Below are positions 1-6,880 of a DNA stretch of 21,803 nt, one piece after another (positions within the stretch are counted from its first letter, which is position 1; every line of letters starts with the position of its first letter). The notes beneath the pieces are model-generated. The model was not told the DNA's origin. It saw nothing but the letters and a program-made list of their open reading frames with translations, and ran no database searches. This stretch comes from Cloacimonetes bacterium UBA6081 (GTDB taxonomy: Bacteria; Cloacimonadota; Cloacimonadia; Cloacimonadales; Cloacimonadaceae). The stretch lies in assembly GCA_002428685.1 (NCBI GenBank), contig DIXL01000111.1, positions 37,215 to 59,017 on the forward strand, given 5' to 3'. The position numbers and the translations under genes were made by a program.

Positions 1-149
1 ATGAGGCACTGGATGATCTAAGTGAAATTGACGTATTTGTGCGTTGTTTGAATACTCACGAAATACCTGAAGACCAAAGGCAGGATATGATGGTTGCTTA
101 CAAAGAAATTCTATTGTCTATCCAAGAATCCGATAAACAGGCAGAATAA
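1..149 (+). CDS. sbcD: SbcD nuclease subunit, C-terminal end (partial)
   Basis: The window opens inside this gene. The reading frame starts at base 3 and runs 48 codons to a TAA at 147-149. The visible end (EALDDLSEIDVFVRC, then a helix ending ILLSIQESDKQAE) resembles the C-terminal helical tail of SbcD, where a conserved 'P/D-x-VF' motif precedes the end of the protein. SbcD is the Mre11-like metallophosphoesterase subunit of the SbcCD complex, which cleaves hairpins and processes double-strand breaks. The catalytic domain lies outside the window. sbcC starts 12 nt downstream, the usual sbcD-sbcC order, and this neighbour is the main support because the fragment alone is short. Confidence 0.8.
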   Translation, partial: EALDDLSEIDVFVRCLNTHEIPEDQRQDMMVAYKEILLSIQESDKQAE

Positions 150-161
150 AGGTGTGATAAG

Positions 162-3100
162 ATGAGAGTATTACAGATTCGTTTTAAAAACCTGAACTCC
201 TTAGTTGATGAGTGGAAAATTGATATGACTGACCCAGCCTATGTTTCAGATGGCATCTTCGCTATTACAGGTCCAACAGGTGCGGGAAAGTCAACTATTC
301 TTGATGCAATATGTCTTGCCCTATACGGAAGAACACCTCGTCTCGACCGGGTTAATAATAGCGTAAATGAGATAATGTCACGTCTAACTAGCGAATGCTT
401 CGCAGAGGTAACCTTTGAGACACCCGCAGGACATTACCGATGCCATTGGAGCCAGCGCAGAGCTAGGAGTAAACCAGACGGAGCTCTACAGTCGCCGAAG
501 CACGAAATCTCTGAAGCTGATTCTGGAGTTGTTCTGAGCTCAACAATCAGGGGAGTTGCAGACCAAATCGAAGCTATTACTGGGATGAATTTTGAAAGGT
601 TTACTCGATCTATGTTGCTTGCCCAAGGTGACTTTGCAGCTTTTTTGCAAGCAGATTCTGATGACAGAGCTCCAATCTTGGAACAGATTACTGGTACGGA
701 GATATACAGCGAGATATCGAAAAGAGTCCATGAACGGCAGCGTGATGAACAGGAGCAGTTAAGGCTTCTTAGGGCAGAAGTTGCCGGCATTTCTATTCTT
801 GAGCCAGAACTTGAAGAAAAATACATAAAGGATCTGGACAACTATCAAATTGAAGAGAAACAACAATCAAATAAGTTTAAAGAATCCGATGAGGCCTTAA
901 CCTGGCATGATACAATCAATACTCTGAAGGACGAAATATGCAACTTGGGCGAGGAAGACAAGCTTCTGAAGAAAGAGATTGATGACTTTAAACCACAGAA
1001 AGATAGACTTGAGCAAGCTAATAGGGTAGCTTCATTGGACGGTAAGTTTGCAACCCTCACTGCAATCCGAACACAACAGGCTGAAGATGAGGAAGCGTTA
1101 CGAAAGGCAGAATCTGCTTTACCAGAAATTATCTCCGTTGCCGATGGTCTTCTGGATAAGCTAAGAAATGCAGAGCAAAATACGATTAACACCAAAGATA
1201 GCTTGAGGAAAACACAACCACTTATTCGGACGATCATAGCACTCGATCAGACTATTGCTGCTCAAGAGAAGTCATGTTTTGAATCAGCAGAATCCCTGAA
1301 GAATGACAAAAAGACGATAGAGGAAAACACTCAATCTCAAGTTGATCTCCAAAAGCAGCTTAGTAAGACAGAAAAGAAACTTCAAAATGTAATCAAGTAT
1401 CTTGCCGAGCATGCCAAAGATGAATGGCTTGTAGGGAACTTGGCAGGCGTCCAGGAACAACTGAACAATCTGTTATCTATGCATAAGGAGATGGTTCAAA
1501 GTGAAGAGGATATTAAGAAAGCGGCAATTGTGCTCGAGCAGAAGTCCATAATCCTCGAAGAAAACCAGAATAAAAGCAATGCAATGGGTAAGACCTTAAA
1601 AGAAGCTGCACAGAAAATAATGATGGAAAAAGACGCATTGAACTCATTGCTTGGGGATCGACTATTACGGGAATACCGCAACGAGAAGGACAACCTTTTT
1701 CAGAAGATTGCATACTTAAAACAAATTGCCGAGCTTGAGGATTACCGCGCCAAGCTTGAGGATGGTGTTCCATGCCCCCTATGCGGAGCAAAAGATCATC
1801 CCTATGCAAGGGGAAATGTCCCAGTATCCGATGAGACTGAACACCGAATCTCAGAACTGACCAAACTAATCTCCAAAGCTGAAGGCATTGAAGCTAAAAT
1901 AAATAAACTTCAGGAAGCTGAATTAGCCGCTCAAAAGGATTATGACGAAAGTGAAAAGCGGATCTCCACCGCCGAAAGCGAAAGAAAGGCGGCGGAAACA
2001 GCCCTTATTGGGAAAAAAGAGGGGCTGGGTAAGATTGAGAAAACCTTGAACGAGTTAAAGCAAGGAATCATCATAGAACTAACCCCCTTAGGCATTAATG
2101 AATTTCCTGATGCGAACCTTAATTCAATTCTGCTACCACTCAAAAAGCGTTTACAGGATTGGCAAAATTATGCAAAGCAGAAGGATGAAATCGGGGCTAC
2201 GATCTCTAAGAACGATAACGAAATTAAGCGTATAGAAGGAATCATAGATATTCAGAGCAAAGCACTGGCCGAAAAGAAGAAAAAGTTGGAGTCTCAAAAC
2301 GCTGAACTTACTAAAAATAAAGAAGAGAGATGTAAACTTTTTGGCGACCGAAAACCTGACGCAGAAGAGGATTCACTAAATGCTGCCATCGTAAATGCCG
2401 AGCGAGCAAAAAAAAAGGCCAGAGATTTGCATTCAAAGCACCAAAGTAATATTACTGCTGCCCAAGCGAGAATCGCTTCCCTGAAACACAGTATTGAAAA
2501 GAGGCGTCCTGATCTGAACAACCTTGAATCTGACTTTATTAATTCTCTTCAAAGGTTAGGAATAAAGGATGAGAAGCAGTTTAGTGAAACGGTGCTTCCC
2601 ATTAGTCTGAGGGAAGAGCTATCCCAAAAAACGAAGGAACTGGGAGATAAACAAACGGACCTTCTTGCCAGGCAGAAAGACCGGAAAAACCGTTACGATA
2701 AAGAACTGGCCAAGAAGCTTACGGATTTGACTATCGAGGAAGTGAGATCGCAAAAAAGTGAATTGGAGGTATCTCTGAAAGAGCTGAGAGATAACATTAC
2801 TGCACTAAAAGCTGCGCTTCAGGCTAGTGACAAATCAAAGAGATATCGCCAGGACAAGCAAGCAGGTATTGAGGCTCAAGAAAAAGAATGCCTTAAATGG
2901 GGGAATTTACACACCCTGATAGGCTCAGCTGATGGCAAGAAGTATCGTAATTTTGCTCAAGGATTAACTTTCGACGTAATGGTAGGTCATGCTAATGAGC
3001 AATTGCAGCAACTTACTGACCGATACTTGTTGATCCGAAGTGGTGAGAGTCCTTTGGAGCTGGAAGTTATAGACAATTACCAGGCTGGTGTAATAAGATC

Positions 3101-3419
3101 TACCAAGAACCTGTCGGGTGGAGAGAGCTTCCTGGTAAGCTTATCTCTTGCCTTGGGACTTTCCCAGATGGCCAGCAAGAAAGTTCGTGTAGACTCATTA
3201 TTTTTGGATGAAGGTTTTGGAACATTAGATGATGAGTCATTATCCTTGGCTTTAGAAGCATTAGCCAGTTACCAGCAAAATGGTAAAATAATCGGTGTAA
3301 TCTCGCACGTTCAAGCACTTAAAGAGAGAATTAGTACTCAACTTCAAGTAATCCCACAAGCAGGAGGGAAAAGTACTCTAATTGGTCCTGGGTGCAGCCT
3401 TTGTCGAACCTATGATTAG
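162..3419 (+). CDS. sbcC: SbcC exonuclease ATPase subunit (Rad50-like)
   Basis: 1085-residue SMC/Rad50-type ATPase, partner of SbcD in the nuclease that opens DNA hairpins and trims protein-blocked ends. Visible parts: Walker A GPTGAGKST at residues 37-45; long Lys/Glu-rich coiled coils on both sides of a central zinc hook CPLCGAKDHP (Cys538 and Cys541), which joins two molecules; ABC signature LSGGES at 984-989; Walker B LFLDEGFGTLD with Asp1016 and catalytic Glu1017; a conserved His in VISHVQAL after it. The hook sits midway, as expected for equal coiled-coil arms. The length is normal for the family. SD AAAGGTG lies 7 nt before the ATG, and the SD overlaps the sbcD stop, so the two genes are probably co-transcribed. 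All key residues are present. Confidence 0.97.
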   Translation: MRVLQIRFKNLNSLVDEWKIDMTDPAYVSDGIFAITGPTGAGKSTILDAICLALYGRTPRLDRVNNSVNEIMSRLTSECFAEVTFETPAGHYRCHWSQRRARSKPDGALQSPKHEISEADSGVVLSSTIRGVADQIEAITGMNFERFTRSMLLAQGDFAAFLQADSDDRAPILEQITGTEIYSEISKRVHERQRDEQEQLRLLRAEVAGISILEPELEEKYIKDLDNYQIEEKQQSNKFKESDEALTWHDTINTLKDEICNLGEEDKLLKKEIDDFKPQKDRLEQANRVASLDGKFATLTAIRTQQAEDEEALRKAESALPEIISVADGLLDKLRNAEQNTINTKDSLRKTQPLIRTIIALDQTIAAQEKSCFESAESLKNDKKTIEENTQSQVDLQKQLSKTEKKLQNVIKYLAEHAKDEWLVGNLAGVQEQLNNLLSMHKEMVQSEEDIKKAAIVLEQKSIILEENQNKSNAMGKTLKEAAQKIMMEKDALNSLLGDRLLREYRNEKDNLFQKIAYLKQIAELEDYRAKLEDGVPCPLCGAKDHPYARGNVPVSDETEHRISELTKLISKAEGIEAKINKLQEAELAAQKDYDESEKRISTAESERKAAETALIGKKEGLGKIEKTLNELKQGIIIELTPLGINEFPDANLNSILLPLKKRLQDWQNYAKQKDEIGATISKNDNEIKRIEGIIDIQSKALAEKKKKLESQNAELTKNKEERCKLFGDRKPDAEEDSLNAAIVNAERAKKKARDLHSKHQSNITAAQARIASLKHSIEKRRPDLNNLESDFINSLQRLGIKDEKQFSETVLPISLREELSQKTKELGDKQTDLLARQKDRKNRYDKELAKKLTDLTIEEVRSQKSELEVSLKELRDNITALKAALQASDKSKRYRQDKQAGIEAQEKECLKWGNLHTLIGSADGKKYRNFAQGLTFDVMVGHANEQLQQLTDRYLLIRSGESPLELEVIDNYQAGVIRSTKNLSGGESFLVSLSLALGLSQMASKKVRVDSLFLDEGFGTLDDESLSLALEALASYQQNGKIIGVISHVQALKERISTQLQVIPQAGGKSTLIGPGCSLCRTYD

Positions 3420-3497
3420 TTTGATTCAAACTTGTTTGAGCAGAATAAGATATAAATTGACCCACATGAGAAAGCTCATATGGTATTAGAAAGACTA

Positions 3498-3668
3498 TGC
3501 AGATATCCTGTCACAATTTGCAATTTTCGGTGATCTAAATTGCAGATATCTTGTCAAAAACTACTCAACAAGGTCTTGTTAAGGATGTCCTACGATGCAT
3601 AAGGATGCGACAGTTTGCAGATTTCGCTGCACAATTTGCAGTTTTCGTTGTCACGTTGCAGCCTGAAC
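3498..3668. repeat. Degenerate ~21-nt tandem repeats, two clusters
   Basis: Units begin with TGCA and follow a loose pattern TGCAGATTTCnnTGTCACAAT. Cluster one has three head-to-tail units starting at 3498, 3519 and 3541; TGCAGATATCyTGTCA is shared by the first and third. After about 50 bp, cluster two has units starting at 3616 and 3637 and a partial one at 3657. Spacing is 20-22 nt. The units vary too much and lack unique spacers, so this is not a CRISPR array. It looks like a decayed tandem array or remnant of a repeat element. Confidence 0.55.
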
Positions 3669-3883
3669 CCCCAGACAGAAAAAACTAACGCTGGATGGTC
3701 GTGGGACACATCTTAGTATTAAGGGCTAACTCCGTATCCGAAAATTTACTGCCCAGGTTATCCCATACTGCTGTTTGCAGAATGTAAGTGCATTATCTGT
3801 GAGGTTTGGCTTGCGCATCCTTGCGTTGCCGGTGGGCAGAGATTCTGCGAAAAGCACTTGACACGAAAACCAGAGATAGCATT

Positions 3884-3922
3884 TTGACCTCGAAAGTAAA
3901 GCTTTCTAATTAACTGTATATT
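3884..3922 (+). promoter_or_regulatory. Candidate promoter for the exported-protein gene
   Basis: TTGACC at 3884-3889 and TAATTA at 3907-3912 are spaced 17 bp, about 40 bp before the start codon. An overlapping TATATTTT at 3917-3924 resembles the Bacteroidetes -7 box TAnnTTTG but ends in T and lacks a matching -33 box. A perfect TTGACA at 3858-3863 has no good -10 partner. Position is sensible; the boxes are inexact, so this is tentative. Confidence 0.3.
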
Positions 3923-3950
3923 TTATACCTACTTAGCATCTGGAGGAATG

Positions 3951-6110
3951 ATGCCAATATCTATGAATAAACATAAAGGCACCTTTTACCCCAAGGTTTT
4001 GGCTTTGGGATTTGGTATTACGCTTATTTTGTCGCTTGTCCCGTTATTTGGGCTAAGCACAGGGGATTACCGCACCCAATGGGGCGGAAACTGGGAAGAC
4101 GTGAGTTTATGGCAAACCTACAACGGCTCTGCCTGGGTGAATGCCACAACAATACCCCCAACTCCCTTTGCTAACACGATTACCTCTGGTCACTGGCTAA
4201 GCATAAACAGCCCCTTACAGCTTGTAGGAACCGGCACCATAATTATAAACAACCAACTTCAGGTTAGAGGCGGCAGCACCTTGGATATTGGCCCCGAGGC
4301 CAGCCTGAATTTCAATTCGCTAAGAATTACTTCTGAAGGTGTAATAATCAACAATGGCACCATGACAGCCAATGCTAACAGCAGCAATCTAACTATTGAG
4401 GCGGATGGAACCTTGATTAATAACTCTGTTATCGACACAGCACATTCGCCATATTTCACTTTTAACCTGCAATCTGCCGGGAATCTGGAATTTGGCAAAG
4501 ACGGAACCGTTACCGGGCAGGGTTCATTTTCTGTGGGCTGGGATGCCAACATAAGCATAGCCAATCCCAATGGTGTGGACGGTTGTATTGATCTTAGCGG
4601 GAGCAAAACTTATGACAGGGCGAACTTCTTTTTCAATGGTAACACACCTCAAATAACCGGCATTACCATGCCTGCTCATGTGTTGAATATAGTGGTGGAT
4701 AATCCTGCCGGATTGCAACTGAGCAGCGATGTTAATGTGGTGGAAGAGTTTGTGGTAAATTCCGGAGCTTCAGTGGATCTGGGGCTTAGCATTATAAACA
4801 AAGCCTGGTGGGGTGTAGGCACTTTTATCCTCAGCCCCGGTGCAGGTGTGTCCACTGCCCATCCGCAAGGCATTTCATCCACCGGTGATACTGGCTGTAT
4901 TTTAGTAACTATCAGAAGATATGACAGTGCAGCGGATTACACCTTTAATGGCACCACTCCGCAGGTAACAGGTAATTTTGTAACCGAACCGGATGACGAT
5001 CCCACCGATGGCATGGTTCCCATAGCCAATCTGAATATCAGCAACCCCAGTGGGGTAACCATTACCAATCCCATGGCTGTATCCAATAACGTGAACGTTT
5101 TGGATGGCTCGGCAGCAGGAACTGTGGTGATTGTGGGGGATGAATCGCAAATTGATGGCTTGTTTAGCCATAACTATTATCATACCTTCGCTCCTAATGG
5201 CGTAGTGATCAAGAATTATGTTCCCCAAACAGACACAAATGGTAACAGTCCGCTGTTCATAAAACGCCGGTGGAATATCTCCGGTAACTTTGTAGGCACC
5301 AAACAGCTTACCTTCTATTGGGAACCCGAAGAGGATAACGGACTGGACTGGAGCCTTACCACTCCTGCCGTAGTGCATGGGAATGTGAAGATTATTGCAG
5401 AAGCCTGGGATACAAATGCTTCACCCCGGTGGGCTACAATCTCCATCACCAGCTTGGACAGCAAAGGGTTGTTCTACATTTCCGGTGCGGAAGATCACAC
5501 CCTGCCGGTGGTGCTATCCTCCTTCAGTGTGCTTCCCGTGCAAAATGGTGGATTCAGCCTTCAATGGACTACCCAAAGTGAAACTGGGGTAAGCGGCTAC
5601 TATGTTTGGTGCTCTTCATCAAGTAATCTTGCCGAAGCTCGCATAGTTAGCCATCTGATAGCTTCCACCAATTCCTCTACGGGAGCCACATATATTTATA
5701 CCGACTATGAAGCTTTAAATAGCGTAGATTACTGGTATTGGCTGCAAAGCCTGGATTATGATGGAAAAATCAGCTATTTTGGGCCGGTGCATGCAAAGCT
5801 GGAAACCGGTGGAGGAACTCCTGCCGTTCCCTATGCCACACAACTGCTGGCACCCTATCCTAATCCATTCAATCCCTCGGTTAATATAGCCTGGACCATG
5901 GCAAAAACCGCAGATTCGGAGATAAAGATTTACAACCAAAAGGGGCAGCTTGTGCGCAAGCTGTTCTCTGGAAGCAGCAAATCCGGCAGAAATACCCTGA
6001 TTTGGAATGGAACCGATGATAATGGCAAGATTTGCGGAAGCGGTAAGTATCTGATCGTTATGGAAAGCGCAGGAGAGCGGTTTATCCAAAAGGCTGCACT
6101 GGTTAAATAA
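3951..6110 (+). CDS. Secreted beta-rich protein with C-terminal FlgD-like sorting domain
   Basis: About 719 residues. A Lys-rich start is followed by a hydrophobic stretch (VLALGFGITLILSLVPLFGL), a signal peptide. The mature N-terminus (GDYRTQWGGNWED, then an Asn/Gly-rich region) resembles the opening of many large FCB surface proteins. The next ~450 residues are Asn-, Thr- and Ile-rich with short beta-strand repeats (e.g. GSTLDIGPEASLNF), typical of a parallel beta-helix or adhesin stalk. Around residue 518 a fibronectin-III/Ig-like domain begins at LPVVLSSFSV. From about residue 636 the sequence is YPNPFNPSVNIAW...GKYLIVMESAGERFIQKAALVK, the FlgD-Ig/type IX-like C-terminal domain. It is probably exported and fixed at the cell surface; its ligand or substrate is unknown. 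Start: GGAGG at 3942-3946 is 4 nt from ATG 3951. ATG 3948 is too close, and ATG 3963 is also possible. Confidence 0.85.
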   Translation: MPISMNKHKGTFYPKVLALGFGITLILSLVPLFGLSTGDYRTQWGGNWEDVSLWQTYNGSAWVNATTIPPTPFANTITSGHWLSINSPLQLVGTGTIIINNQLQVRGGSTLDIGPEASLNFNSLRITSEGVIINNGTMTANANSSNLTIEADGTLINNSVIDTAHSPYFTFNLQSAGNLEFGKDGTVTGQGSFSVGWDANISIANPNGVDGCIDLSGSKTYDRANFFFNGNTPQITGITMPAHVLNIVVDNPAGLQLSSDVNVVEEFVVNSGASVDLGLSIINKAWWGVGTFILSPGAGVSTAHPQGISSTGDTGCILVTIRRYDSAADYTFNGTTPQVTGNFVTEPDDDPTDGMVPIANLNISNPSGVTITNPMAVSNNVNVLDGSAAGTVVIVGDESQIDGLFSHNYYHTFAPNGVVIKNYVPQTDTNGNSPLFIKRRWNISGNFVGTKQLTFYWEPEEDNGLDWSLTTPAVVHGNVKIIAEAWDTNASPRWATISITSLDSKGLFYISGAEDHTLPVVLSSFSVLPVQNGGFSLQWTTQSETGVSGYYVWCSSSSNLAEARIVSHLIASTNSSTGATYIYTDYEALNSVDYWYWLQSLDYDGKISYFGPVHAKLETGGGTPAVPYATQLLAPYPNPFNPSVNIAWTMAKTADSEIKIYNQKGQLVRKLFSGSSKSGRNTLIWNGTDDNGKICGSGKYLIVMESAGERFIQKAALVK

Positions 6111-6134
6111 TACCAAGCCAAACTTTTAAAGATC

Positions 6135-6150
6135 GTTGCACATAGGCAAC
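6135..6150 (+). terminator. Small hairpin after the exported-protein gene
   Basis: GTTGC acatag GCAAC, a perfect 5-bp stem 24 nt after the stop codon. There is no proper T-run, so it is only a weak candidate for a transcript end or a 3'-stabilising hairpin. Confidence 0.25.
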
Positions 6151-6154
6151 ACTG

Positions 6155-6229
6155 TTTGTCGTATCCGCCTCCGAGATTGTGTGAAAACCCCGTCAGGGGA
6201 GGTTAACAAAGCCCTTCGGGGGCGACAAA
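6155..6229. repeat. Structured hairpin repeat, related to the one at 21585
   Basis: TTTGTCG (6155-6161) pairs perfectly with CGACAAA (6223-6229). Inside are CCCCgtcaGGGG (6188-6199) and a UUCG-capped GCCCttcgGGGGC (6211-6223). CCTCC (6168-6172) can alternatively pair with GGAGG (6198-6202). The 17-nt stretch at 6157-6173 (TGTCGTATCCGCCTCCG) matches the reverse complement of 21596-21612 with one mismatch. In both places a 63-nt repeat follows about 40-50 nt downstream, so these look like parts of one dispersed element. Confidence 0.6.
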
Positions 6230-6279
6230 AGAGAGATTACGGATGGTAGAAAAATAAGTTTGGCCACAATGTAAGCAGG

Positions 6280-6342
6280 AGTTATTAGGCCCCTTCCACT
6301 CTGTTTAAATAAACCTTAATTTTCGGGGGCTGAAGGGCTAAT
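6280..6342 (+). repeat. 63-nt inverted-repeat element, diverged copy
   Basis: Exactly as long as the two copies at 21654 and 21726 and aligns with them without gaps. Shared blocks are AGCAGGAGTyATT at and just before the left edge, the central TTTT/AAA/CCT pattern, ATTTTC, and GGGGCTGAAGG near the right end. The following ATGTTTGCAGT matches ATGCGTGCAGT after the end copy. The left inner arm is mutated (TTAGGCC instead of TTCAGCC), so this copy folds less well. Confidence 0.75.
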
Positions 6343-6369
6343 GTTTGCAGTCGGGATATTGCCGTGTGT

Positions 6370-6428
6370 AGTCCTTTCAGCCTTGAAATCAGGGTGTAAG
6401 TTTGAACTTGTTGAAGGCTGAAACGACT
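6370..6428 (-). repeat. Inverted diverged copy of the 63-nt element
   Basis: Read on the minus strand it gives AGTCgTTTCAGCC, then TTCAAACTT, CCTGATTTC and GGCTGAAAGGACT. These are the same landmarks in the same order as the copies at 21654 and 21726. On the plus strand its own arms are AGTCcTTTCAGCC and GGCTGAAAcGACT, which form an imperfect long hairpin. It faces the copy at 6280-6342 across 27 nt, like the paired inverted units of BIME/REP clusters. Confidence 0.65.
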
Positions 6429-6457
6429 CCGCACTTACCCAATCGTGATGGTGTTCA

Positions 6458-6524
6458 CAGGAGTCCTGCCACAGTGAAAAGTGAATAAGTGAATAGTGTT
6501 TGGTGAGAGTGGCAATGACTCCTG
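6458..6524. repeat. 67-nt inverted-repeat element with AGGAGTC ends
   Basis: CAGGAGTCCTGCCAC (6458-6472) pairs with GTGGCAATGACTCCTG (6509-6524), allowing one mismatch and a bulge. The interior is AT/GT-rich. The outer arm CAGGAGTC matches the left flank of the 63-nt elements (GCAGGAGTCATT at 21650), but the inner arm TGCCAC differs. This could be a related subfamily. Confidence 0.6.
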
Positions 6525-6601
6525 CTGGTTTCGTGTCGCCAGTTTCAAACCGGCTGGGACAACAGGATGCAATCCTACCCAACAATCTGTAGAGTTGAGA
6601 G

Positions 6602-6701
6602 GTGTTCCTTGCTTCCATTGCCATATCATTCCCATATCATTCCCAATAATATTGAGATTGATATGGGAATGATATGAGAATGGAAGCAAGGGAGGCAACA
6701 C
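6602..6701. repeat. ~100-bp long-arm hairpin, MITE-like
   Basis: Near-perfect inverted repeat. CCTTGCTTCCATT (6607-6619) pairs with AATGGAAGCAAGG (6679-6691). After a 2-nt mismatch, CATATCATTCCCATATCA (6622-6639) pairs with 6659-6676. The loop is 19 nt. An outer GTGTT/AACAC pair (6602-6606/6697-6701) may close it. The left arm contains a tandem duplication of CCATATCATTC. The size and lack of coding capacity fit a miniature inverted-repeat element or a decayed insertion; no target-site duplication is clear. Confidence 0.65.
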
Positions 6702-6712
6702 AAATACACCAT

Positions 6713-6736
6713 CACCCCATCACCCCATCACCCCAT
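6713..6736. repeat. 8-bp simple tandem repeat (CACCCCAT)x3
   Basis: Three perfect copies of CACCCCAT, with partial copies on both sides (CACCAT before, CACTCCA after). It sits just upstream of a perfect TATAAT (6750-6755) and about 320 bp before rpsJ. Confidence 0.85.
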
Positions 6737-6749
6737 CACTCCAGCACTG

Positions 6750-6831
6750 TATAATTCTCCAAAAAACCATTTGACAGAATAGACCAGGTAAAATTCACTG
6801 TCTCAATAATATAAATACGCATAAGGCGTAT
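6750..6831 (+). promoter_or_regulatory. Candidate promoter region of the S10 supercluster
   Basis: This AT-rich stretch contains TATAAT (6750-6755), TTGACA (6771-6776), TAAAAT (6789-6794) and TAATATAAAT (6807-6816). No pair has ideal 16-18 bp spacing: TTGACA to TAAAAT is 12 bp. At 6815-6831 an inverted repeat ATACGC-ATAAG-GCGTAT could be an operator or the first hairpin of the transcript. The promoter very probably lies here, because everything downstream is one gene string; its exact boxes are uncertain. Confidence 0.4.
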
Positions 6832-6880
6832 AGCACAAGTCCCATATTTTGCAGGGGCTTATAGTTCTTTAGGAGGAACA

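Larger units (their letters stand above)
3420..3947. other. Gene-free spacer between sbcC and the exported-protein gene
   Basis: About 530 bp with no convincing ORF on either strand. Short inverted repeats just after sbcC (TCAAACttGTTTGA at 3426-3439; ATGAGaaagCTCAT at 3466-3479) have no following T-run, so they are poor terminator candidates. The middle carries degenerate ~21-nt repeats, listed separately. AAGGATGCG (3601-3609) recurs inverted as CGCATCCTT (3814-3822). The last 100 bp are AT-rich and hold candidate promoter elements. Confidence 0.7.

Noticed and set aside
434..3318. Many antisense ORFs within sbcC
   Set aside because: They are shadows of the sbcC reading frame without SD or family resemblance; sbcC itself has all its motifs.
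1..3419. sbcCD as part of a defence island or undescribed system
   Set aside because: Only the housekeeping SbcCD pair is visible, with normal motifs and length; no neighbouring defence genes are in the window.
3498..3668. 21-nt repeats as a CRISPR array
   Set aside because: The units are degenerate, directly adjacent and without unique spacers.
6316..6701. Minus-strand ORFs of 102 and 88 codons in the repeat-rich spacer
   Set aside because: They are built from inverted repeats on the other strand, overlap each other in different frames, have no convincing SD and match no family.
6771..6794. TTGACA/TAAAAT as a standard promoter
   Set aside because: The spacer is 12 bp, too short for a sigma-70-type promoter, so I report only a promoter region and not this pair.
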